Below are positions 1 to 8,600 of a DNA stretch of 59,726 nucleotides, one piece after another. The stretch lies in assembly GCA_016184125.1 (NCBI GenBank), contig JACPDG010000084.1:1-59726 (forward strand). Reading direction: 5' to 3'. The DNA comes from Candidatus Rokuibacteriota bacterium (GTDB lineage: Bacteria; Methylomirabilota; Methylomirabilia; Rokubacteriales; CSP1-6). Made by a program: the position numbers and the translations under genes. The notes beneath the pieces were generated by a model. It was not told where the DNA came from and ran no database searches. It was given only the letters and a program-made list of their open reading frames with translations. Numbering within the stretch: position 1 is the stretch's first letter; the number at the start of each line of letters is the position of its first letter.

Positions 1-327
1 GTCGTCCACGGGCTTCCAGAGGTGGCCAGCTGCCCCGGACTTTTCGATGCGCGCGCGCGTCGAAGCGTCGTCATGCGCCGTGATCAAGATCACCGGAACG
101 CCGGCCCCGTCCGCCACCAGGCGTTCCTGGAGATCGAACCCGCTCATGCCGTCCAAGTGGATGTCGAGGACGAGACAGCCCGCTCGGCCCCGGGGCAGCC
201 AGTCGAGAAACTGTCGGGCCGATGCGAACGTCTGGGCCATGTAGCCGGCCGACTGGACGAGGCGACGGAGCGCCCGACGGACGGAGGGATCGTCGTCCAC
301 GATCGCGATGACGCGCGCGCTGGTCAC
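1..327 (-). CDS. Response regulator receiver domain (partial, runs off left edge)
   Basis: The minus strand encodes the N-terminal ~109 residues of a CheY-like receiver. An acidic pair (IVDDDPSVRRAL) opens the domain, the phospho-acceptor Asp lies in LVLDIHLDGMSG, a switch-type residue in LITAHDD, and the conserved Lys in WKPVDD just before the window ends. The GTG start at 327 is chosen because AGAGG lies 6 nt upstream; an in-frame GTG at 336 is possible. The spacing resembles FixJ/NarL-type regulators, but the output domain lies outside the window. Divergent sensor partners are not visible. Confident as a receiver, unknown as to output. Confidence 0.85.
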   Translation of the reverse strand, partial: MTSARVIAIVDDDPSVRRALRRLVQSAGYMAQTFASARQFLDWLPRGRAGCLVLDIHLDGMSGFDLQERLVADGAGVPVILITAHDDASTRARIEKSGAAGHLWKPVDD

Positions 328-374
328 ACGGAACACCTCTGACGGTCATTGTCGGCGGTGACGAGGGCGCCTGG

Positions 375-826
375 TATTGGACCTTGGTCACGTGCGCGGC
401 TGGCGAACGGTATTCCGACTGCCAGCGGCCGGCCTCGTAGTCGCGCACGAACTGCGGCCACGTGTACTCGGCCTCGCCGACGAAGAGCACATCCACCTTG
501 GCGTGCAGCTCCTCGGGGCACAGCGTCGCGAACGGCCCGCCCACCGCGACCAGCTTCCCCCGGCGCCGGAACGCCTCGGCGATCTCGAGGATCCGCCGCT
601 TGTGGACCGCGAAGCCCGTGATGCCGATGACGTCGGCGTCCGTGTCGAAGTCGATCGGCTCGACGTTCTCGTCGCACAGCACCACCTCGTGCGGCGGCGG
701 CGTGAGCGCCGCGACGGTCGGCAGCGCGAGGTTGGGGAAGACGCATCGCTTCCCCAGGCTCGGGAGGATGCGGTCGAACGTCCAGAACGACTCGGGATTC
801 TTCGGCGCGATCAGGTAAAGCTTCAA
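375..826 (-). pseudogene. Truncated cobalamin-binding/radical SAM protein (N-terminal domain only)
   Basis: From a TTG start at 826 (LKLYLIAPKNPESFW) about 150 residues read as the B12-binding N-terminal domain of a B12-dependent radical SAM enzyme: strands ADVIGITGF, KLVAVGGPFAT and VDVLFVGEAEYTWPQF are typical. The similarity ends near position 375. The frame stays open to 71, but only as antisense of the response regulator, so the CxxxCxxC radical SAM domain is absent. This is a 3'-deleted gene abutting the regulator's 5' end. An upstream in-frame ATG at 880 is possible but the sequence before 826 does not look coding. Confidence 0.65.
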
Positions 827-945
827 TGCAGGACCCACTCTACCGCTCCCCCGCGCGGACCTTGGTCCCATCGGGGGCACGAGGCGTCGTCGCGTGCGGG
901 TCCAGCGCGCGGTGCTCGCGGTTCGAACGTCATGACGCTTCTCCT

Positions 946-1149
946 CTACCTCGGGCTGTGCCAGGCGTCGCGGTGGCCCGTCGTCGCCGCATCGTCGGCG
1001 AGTCCTGGCGTCTCACGCGGCCCGTGGGCGAGCTTCACCCAGGCCTTCGTGTTGAAGTCGTACTGGTGGACGTTCCCCTCCTCGTCGAGGCCGAAGAGGT
1101 CGTTGGAGGACGCGCAGATCTGGACGAGCTTTCCCATGGTCCACTCCAT
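946..1149 (-). CDS. 67-aa hypothetical protein, one beta-propeller-like blade
   Basis: Short ORF whose first 40 residues (KLVQICASSNDLFGLDEEG, then NVHQYDF...WVKL) look like one blade of a tectonin/NHL-type propeller: a hydrophobic strand, a Gly turn, an aromatic strand and a terminal Trp. The C-terminal 25 residues are unstructured. It is transcribed divergently from the GntR regulator, so the shared control region at 1205-1250 may act on both. No Shine-Dalgarno is clear before the ATG at 1149; Met5 (1137) is an alternative. Function unknown. Confidence 0.5.
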   Translation of the reverse strand: MEWTMGKLVQICASSNDLFGLDEEGNVHQYDFNTKAWVKLAHGPRETPGLADDAATTGHRDAWHSPR

Positions 1150-1211
1150 GGCCCTTGGTTCACCGGACCCTTTCGACGCACATTGCTCGCGTCTCCCTGG
1201 AAGAGTACAGC

Positions 1212-1240
1212 TTGACCCACCTGTGCGTGTGTACTATTCT
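1212..1240 (+). promoter_or_regulatory. Sigma70-type promoter of the GntR gene
   Basis: TTGACC (1212-1217), 17-bp spacer, TATTCT (1235-1240). The predicted start of transcription is about 5 nt before the ATG at 1252, so the transcript would be nearly leaderless; no Shine-Dalgarno is seen. The palindrome at 1230-1249 covers the -10 box. Confidence 0.6.
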
Positions 1241-1249
1241 ACAAGTACA
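1230..1249. promoter_or_regulatory. Palindromic operator of GntR/YtrA type
   Basis: Perfect inverted repeat TGTACT-N8-AGTACA overlapping the -10 box. A further GTACAG half-site lies at 1205-1210. GTAC-centred palindromes of this shape are typical targets of the YtrA branch of GntR regulators. Inference: autorepression by the adjacent product. Confidence 0.6.
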
Positions 1250-1251
1250 GT

Positions 1252-2349
1252 ATGGGAATCCAGCTCGGCTTGAAGGTCGATCCGCAGAGTCCGATCCCGA
1301 TCCGGCGGCAACTCACGGAGCAGCTCAAGCACGTGATCGACGGCGGCGGCATCCCGCGGGACCAGGCCCTCCCGAGTATCCGCGAGCTGGCCGGGTTCCT
1401 CGGGATCAACCCGAACACGGTGGCACGCGTCGTCGACGATCTCAAGCGCAGTGGATACGTGGAGACCAGGCGAGGCAAGGGCATGTTCGTCGCGCCGCTG
1501 CCGCCGGCCCGCCCTGCCCCCCACCTCCGCGAGCGCTTCCTGCGGGAGGCGGTGATCCAGGCCGCCGCGCGCGGCATGCCGGCCGACGAGCTGGCGGTCG
1601 GCGTCCTGAGCGTGGCCGGGATCCGGCCGGCCGCCGTCACCCGGGCCGTCGACGTCCTGTTCGTGGAGTGCAGCGCGCCGGAGCTCGAGATCGTTGCCCG
1701 GGAGCTCGAGACGCACCTGCCCGTCCGCGTCGACAAGGTGCTGCTCGGCGAGCTGCCGGCAGTCGCCCGGCGAGAGAAGCACACGGGCCGATGGGCGGCG
1801 GCGGTCACGAGCTTCTGCCACCTCTCCGAGGTGGAACGACTCCTGAGGGGCAAGGCGGTCCAGGTCGTCGCACTCTTCGCCGGAGCGCATCTCGAGACGC
1901 TCCACCGGCTCGCTCAGCTTCCATCAGGCACGCGGGTGGGTGTGGCCTCCGCCGTGGCCGAGACGGCGCAGGCCCTGCAACACTCGGTCGCCAGCGCCGG
2001 CCTGCCGAACATCGTGCTGGTCGGAGCCTGCCCTGCCGAGGGGGCCGCGCTCGGTCGCCTCGTGCGGCAGGTCGACGTGATGGTCTGCTCGACCGGCGCC
2101 GCCGAGCGGGTCCAGGCACTCGCAGGCTCCGCGCTGCGCGTGATCATCGACGAACGCGCCATCGACCAGCGTTCGATCGACATGCTGGCCGCCGTCCTGG
2201 TGGGACACGACGGCGATGGGACGGCGGCGGCTCCGGACGCCGGGGCGGCCGTCGCAAACAGCGACGGAGCGAACCGCGTGCGACGCCGCGAGTCACGCGA
2301 GGCGCGCAAGCGGGGGCGGGTGGACGGTCGCGATGGGCGAGGGACGTGA
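1252..2349 (+). CDS. GntR-family transcriptional regulator (YtrA-like N-terminus)
   Basis: 365 aa. Residues ~10-80 are a winged helix of the GntR family (PIPIRRQLTEQLKHVIDGG; SIRELAGFLGINPNTVARVV; wing SGYVETRRGKGMFV). The early Q-L-x-x-Q-L-K-x-x-I pattern is that of YtrA-type members, which are usually only ~120 aa. Here a ~240-residue C-terminal region follows with alternating beta/alpha strands resembling a small-molecule-binding fold; I see no clear UTRA or FCD signature. The last ~40 residues are Arg/Asp-rich and probably disordered. The gene starts directly after its own promoter and operator. The 53-aa gene and the cyclic glucan synthase follow on the same strand, so it may control them. 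Confidence 0.85.
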   Translation: MGIQLGLKVDPQSPIPIRRQLTEQLKHVIDGGGIPRDQALPSIRELAGFLGINPNTVARVVDDLKRSGYVETRRGKGMFVAPLPPARPAPHLRERFLREAVIQAAARGMPADELAVGVLSVAGIRPAAVTRAVDVLFVECSAPELEIVARELETHLPVRVDKVLLGELPAVARREKHTGRWAAAVTSFCHLSEVERLLRGKAVQVVALFAGAHLETLHRLAQLPSGTRVGVASAVAETAQALQHSVASAGLPNIVLVGACPAEGAALGRLVRQVDVMVCSTGAAERVQALAGSALRVIIDERAIDQRSIDMLAAVLVGHDGDGTAAAPDAGAAVANSDGANRVRRRESREARKRGRVDGRDGRGT

Positions 2350-2431
2350 CGCCGACATGGTCGAGGTCGACCACGGCGAGACGCGGCGCGCCAACGATGC
2401 GCTGGACACGGAAGACGGAGGAGAAAGCTCA

Positions 2432-2593
2432 ATGAACGCCGCGACCGATGCAACACTGAGACGGATCGACCTCACCGTGGCCCGCCTGATGCTGACGCAC
2501 GATCAGCTCCCGCTCGACCGTCGTTCCGGCTACCTCGAGGCCCGCAAGCGACTGCGGCGCGCGCGGGTGCGGCGGTTCCGCCAGCTCCAGTAA
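2432..2593 (+). CDS. 53-aa hypothetical basic protein
   Basis: ATG at 2432 is preceded by a strong GGAGGAG. The product is a small amphipathic, Arg-rich protein (LRRIDLTVARLMLTHDQLPL then an RRxxRxRRF-type tail). It lies between the GntR gene and the giant glucan synthase gene on the same strand, 49 nt before the latter, and could be part of that transcript. No family recognised. The strong ribosome binding site is the main support. Confidence 0.5.
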   Translation: MNAATDATLRRIDLTVARLMLTHDQLPLDRRSGYLEARKRLRRARVRRFRQLQ

Positions 2594-2642
2594 GCGTGCC
2601 GGTCCATCTCCATCACGCCTCCAGGCGCGTGACGGTCGTCCG

Positions 2643-5600
2643 GTGAGTCTCGCGCCGCCGCTCGAAGAGCCGATCCGCGCGGAGCTGTTCGGCATCGAGC
2701 GGCTCGAGCAGCACGCCGAGAGCCTGGCCGCCGCGCAGCCCGTGATGCGCGCATCGGCGAAGGGCCGTCGGCTGCTGCCGCGAGTCGAGGACAACGGGCG
2801 CGTGCTGCGCGAGGCGTACCGCGTCATCGCCCGGGCCGTGCGCGAGGAGCGAGCCATCACGCCGGCGGCGGAATGGCTGGTCGACAACTTCCACGTCGTG
2901 GACGAGCAGTTGCGCGAGATCCGGGACGATCTCCCGCCGGGGTTCTACCGCGAGCTCCCCAAGCTCGCCGAGGGTCCCCTCGAAGGCTATCCGCGGGTCT
3001 ACGGGCTCGCCTGGGCCTTCGTCGCGCACACGGACAGCCGCCTGGACCCGGACACGCTCCGCCGGTTCGTACGTGCCTACCAGCGCGTACAGCCGCTCAC
3101 CATCGGCGAGCTCTGGGCGGTGGCGATCACGCTGCGCGTCGTGCTCGTCGAGAATCTACGGCGTCTGGCCGAGGCGATCGTCCAGGGACGCGCGGCGCGC
3201 CAGGAGGCCGACGCGCTCGCTGACGACGTCCTCGGACTCGACGGCGGACTCCCCGACCCGTCGGTGACGGGGCTGCAGTGGGTCGAGGACGCCCCGCTCG
3301 TGACGCCCTTCGCCGTGCAGCTCGTCCAGCGGCTGCGCGAGCAAGACCCGGCCGTGACCCCGGCGCTCGCGTGGCTCGACCAGCGCCTGGCCGCCCAGGG
3401 GACGACCGCCGATGACATCGTCCGGGTCGAGCATCAGCGCCAGGCCGCCATGAACGTGACCGTCCGGAACGTGATCATGAGCATGAGCCGGATGTCCACG
3501 CTGGACTGGGCGGCATTCTTCGAGAGCGTGAGCCTCGTCGACGACGTGCTTGCCGCGAACGCCACCTACGCCGCGATGGACTTCACGACGCGCGATGCCT
3601 ACCGGCACGCGATCGAGGCGCTGGCGCGTGGCTCGGGGCGGTCCGAGCTCGACGTGGCCCGCGAAGCCATCCTCCACGCGCGGCGCGCCGGGTCGGCGGC
3701 CGGCGGCGCGGACGACCCGCATGACACCCGCCTGCACGAGACCGGCTACTACCTCATCGGGAACGGGCGACCGAGGTTCGAGGCGGTGCTCGGGTTCCGT
3801 GCGCCCCCGAAACACCGGCTGTTTCGCGCGTACGTCGCGGCGGCGGCGCCCGGCTATCTCGGCACCATCGCGCTCCTCACCGGATGCATCCTCGCGTTGC
3901 CCCTCGTGCATGCCGCGGCCTCGGGTCTGGCCCCGCCGATCCTCGTCGTGCTCGGACTGCTCGCCCTCGTCCCCGCCTCCGACCTGGCCATCGCGCTCGT
4001 GAATCGGTCCGTCGGGACGCTGGTCCCGCCGAGCGTGTTGCCGCGGCTGTCGCTGCGCGACGGCGTGCCCCCGACGCTGCGCACCATGGTGGTCGTCCCC
4101 ACGCTCCTCACGGATCCCGTCGAGGTCGACGAGCAGGTCGATCGGCTGGAAGTGCATTACCTGGCGAATCCCGACGGCGACCTTCGCTTCGCCATGCTCT
4201 CGGACTGGATGGACGCGCCGGCGGAACACGCGGCCGGTGACGCCGAGACGCTCGCCGCGGCGCGCGCGGCGATCGGCCGCCTGAACCGGCGCCACGGCCC
4301 CGCCCCGGGGGGCGGCGAGCGATTCCTGCTCCTGCACCGCCGGCGGCTCTGGAACGAGAGCGAGCAGGTGTGGATGGGGTGGGAACGCAAGCGCGGCAAG
4401 CTCCACGAGCTGAATCGGCTGCTGCGCGGCGCGACGGACACGACCTTCCTGTCCGTGGATGGCGCGGCGGCCGTTGCGCCTCCCGATGTCCGCTACGTCA
4501 TCACGCTCGACGCCGACACGCAGCTGCCGCGAGAAGCCGTGACTCGCCTCGCCGGCACGATGGCGCACCCGCTCAATCGACCGAGGCTCGATCCCCGGAG
4601 CGGCCGCGTCGTCGAAGGCTACGCCGTGTTGCAGCCGAGAGTCACGCCCCCGCTCCCCGGTGGCGCGAGCTCCAGGTTCCAGCGCCTGTCCTCGGGTCCG
4701 TCGGGCATCGACCCGTATGCATCGGCCGTCTCCGACGTGTACCAGGATCTCTTCGGCGAAGGCTCGTACACCGGCAAGGGCATCTACGAGGTGGACGCGT
4801 TCGAGACCGCCCTGGCGGGACGGGTCCCCGAGAACGCGCTCCTGAGTCACGATCTGTTCGAGGGGGTCTTCGCGCGCGCCGGACTGGTCACGGACGTCGA
4901 GCTGTTCGAGCATGCCCCGTCGCATTACGGCGTCGCCGCCGCCCGCCAGCACCGGTGGGCACGCGGCGACTGGCAACTGCTTCCGTGGATCCTCGGCGAT
5001 CGAGCCCCCACGATCCCCCTGATCGGGCGCTGGAAGATGGTGGACAACCTGCGCCGCACGCTGTCCGCGCCGACCGCGGTGCTGACCCTGGTGCTCGGGT
5101 GGACGCTGGCGGGCACGTCGCCCTTCGCGTGGACCGCGTTCGTCCTCGCGACGGTCGTGTTCCCCACGCTCCTGCCCGTCGTGACCGGTGCGATGCCCCG
5201 CCGGCGCGGCATCTCCAAGCGCAGCCACATCCGCGCGGTCGGTCGGGACGTGCTCCTGGCGGCGTCGCAGACGGCGTTCGTGACCACGATGCTCGCGCAC
5301 CAGGCGTGGCTGATGAGCGACGCGATCGCGCGGGCGCTCGTCCGGATGTGCGTGACGCATCGCCGGCGGCTGGAATGGACCACCGCGGCGCAAGCCAAGG
5401 CCGGTCTCCTCCTCGACCTCCGTGGCTTCTACCTGCGGATGGCCGGTGGCGTCACTCTCGCGGTGGCGGCCGCGGGCGGCGTCGCGTGGACCCGATGGGA
5501 CGCGTGGCCCGTCGCGCTGCCGTTGCTGCTGCTCTGGGCGGCGTCGCCCGCGGTGGCGCGCTGGATCAGCCTTCCTGCGCTGGGGGCCACGACTGCGCCG

Positions 5601-8600
5601 CTCTCGTCCGCCGACGCGCGAACGCTCCGCCTGATCGCGCGCCGAACGTGGCGGTTCTTCGCCACGTTCGTCCGTCCCGAAGACCACGCGCTGCCGCCGG
5701 ACAACTTCCAGGACGATCCGACGCCCGTGATCGCGCACCGGACGTCGCCCACGAACCTCGGGCTCTACCTGCTGTCGACGGTGGCCGCGCGCGATTTCGG
5801 GTGGCTCGGCACCCTCGACGCCGTCGAGCGACTCGAGGCCACCGTCGAGACGATGGCCGGGCTCGAGCGCTTCCGCGGGCACTTCTACAACTGGTACGAC
5901 ACGCGCGACTGCCGCCCGCTCGATCCGAGGTACGTGTCGTCGGTCGACAGCGGCAACCTCGCCGGGCACCTCATCACCGTGGCCTCAGCCTGTCGTGAGC
6001 TGATCGACCACCCGCGGCCCGGCCGTGCGGCGCTGGCCGGGATCGGGGACACGGCGCTCCTGGTCCGCGAGTCGGCACGGGCACTCGTCGACGACCCGCG
6101 GCACGCGGTGACGCGACAGCGGCTTTCCAACGCGCTCGACGCCGTCATGGCGGCGGTGGAGACGGTCCCTCCCACGCCGGCCGCGTGGGCGGTCCGGCTC
6201 TCCGAGCTCGACGCCGGCGCGCGCATGGTGACGGCCATCGCGCACGCGCTCGTCGAGGAAGACGGCGAGGCCGCGGCGACCGTCCTCGCCTGGGCGCAGG
6301 CGCTCGGCGCCTGCGTCGAGAGTCACGCGCGCGATCTCACCGTCGTGACACCCGGGGCGCTCGAGGGTCGCCTGGAGCGCCTCGCCGAGCGCGCGAAGGC
6401 ATGGGTGGCCGCCATGGACTTCGCGTTCCTCTTCGACCCGATGCGCCAGCTGTTCACCATCGGGTACCGCGTCAGCGACGGCAGTCCCGACCCCGGGTGC
6501 TACGACCTGCTCGCCTCGGAAGCGCGTCTCACGAGCTTCCTCGCCGTGGCGAAGGGCGACGTCCCGGTGTCGCACTGGTTCCGGCTGGGCCGCGCCCTGT
6601 CGCCGGTGGAAACGGACTCGATCCTGGTGTCCTGGTCCGGATCGATGTTCGAGTACCTCATGCCGGCGCTCGTCATGTCGGCGCCGGCAGGGAGCCTGCT
6701 GGAGCAGACCGGACGACTCGCCGTGCGCCGCCAGATCACGTACGGCGCGGAGCGCGGCGTGCCCTGGGGCGTGTCGGAGTCCGCCTACAACGTGCGCGAC
6801 CTGGAGATGACCTACCAGTACTCGAACTTCGGTGTGCCGGGGCTCGGCCTCAAGCGCGGGCTCAGCGAGGACGTCGTCGTCGCCCCCTACGCGACGGCGC
6901 TGGCCGCCATGATCGATCCCGCCGCGGCGGTCCGGAACTTCCGGCGTCTCGACGACGCCGGGGCCTCGGGTGCGTACGGTTTCTACGAAGCCCTCGACTA
7001 CACGGCCTCGCGGCGTCCCGAGGGCACACCCGTCGCGGTGGTCCGGACGTACATGGCGCACCACCAGGGCATGCTGCTCGTCGCGCTCGCGAACACGCTC
7101 CACGACGGAGCGATGCGCCGGCGCTTCCACGCGGAACCGATCGTGCGGGCGACCGAGCTGTTGCTCCAGGAACGAACCCCTCGAGACGTGGCCGTGACGC
7201 GGCCGCGCGGCGACGAGGTGACGGGCACCGCTGACGTCCGGGAGTTCGTCCCCCCCGTCGTCCGCCGTCTCCTCTCGCCGCACAGCCCGACGCCACGCAC
7301 GCACCTCCTGTCGAACGGACGCTACGCGGTGATGGTGACCGCCGCGGGCTCGGGCGGGAGCCGCTGGCGCGACCTCGCCGTCACGCGCTGGCGGGAAGAC
7401 GTCACGCGCGACGTCGGGGGAACGTACGTCTTCCTCCGCGACACCCGGAGTGGCGAGACCTGGTCGGCGGGCTACCAGCCGAGCGGCACCGAGCCGGAGC
7501 GCTACCAGGTGACGTTCTCCGAGGATCGCGCGGAGATCATCCGCCACGACCGCGCGATCACGACCACGCTCGAGGTGATCGTCTCTCCGGAAGACGACGC
7601 CGAGATGCGCCGCGTCTCCCTCACGAACGCCGGGACGAAGGCGCGCGAGATCGAGGTGACGTCGTACGCCGAGGTCGTGCTCGCCACGGCGGCCGCGGAT
7701 GCGGCGCATCCCGCGTTCTCCAACCTCTTCGTGCACACGGAGCACGTGCCCGAGCTGGACACGCTGCTCGCCACCCGGCGCCCGCGGTCCCCGGACGAGG
7801 CACCGCTCTGGCTGGCCCACGTGGTGCGGGTCGAAGGGGAGACCGTCGGCGCCCTCGAGTGGGAGACCGATCGCGCGCGGTTTCTCGGGCGGGGCCGCGG
7901 GATCCGCACGCCGGTGTCGGTCCTCGACGGGCACTCGCTCTCCGGCACCGCCGGCGCTGTCCTCGATCCCATCGTGAGTCTTCGCCGCCGGGTACGGCTG
8001 CCGCCCGGCCGCACCGTCCGCCTCGCGTTCTCGACGCTGGTCGCGCCGTCACGCGACGAGGCGGTCGGCCTCGCCGACAAGTATCGTGATCCGGCGACGT
8101 TCGACCGTGCCGCCACGCTCGCGTGGACGCAGGCGCAGGTGCAGCTCCACCATCTCGGTGTCACGCCGGACGAGGCGCACCTCTTCCAGAGCCTCGCCAG
8201 CCGCATCCTCTACTCGGACCGCACGCTCAGACCTTCCGCCGAGGTGCTGGCGCGCCATGCGGGCGGGCCCCCCGAGCTGTGGGCGCACGGGATCTCCGGC
8301 GACATTCCGATCGTCCTGGTCCGCATCGACGAGCCCGAGGACATCGGGATCGTCCGGCAACTGCTCCGCGCCCACGAGTACTGGCGGATGAAGCAGCTCG
8401 CGGTCGATCTCGTCATCCTGAACGAGCGGGCGACCTCCTACGTCCAGGACCTGCACGCGTTGCTGGAGACGAGCGTCCGGACGAGCCAGCCGGCGCTGCC
8501 CGCGGGGCACACGCCACACGGAAGCGTCTTCATCCTGCGAGGGGACCGCATGACCGCGCAGCAACGTGACGTGCTCCAGTCCGTGGCCCGTGCCGTGCTC

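Noticed and set aside
3156-5969. 937-codon minus-strand open frame inside ndvB
   Set aside because: High-GC shadow frame; composition is Arg/Glu/Gly-rich with no family resemblance, and the plus-strand NdvB motifs are unambiguous.
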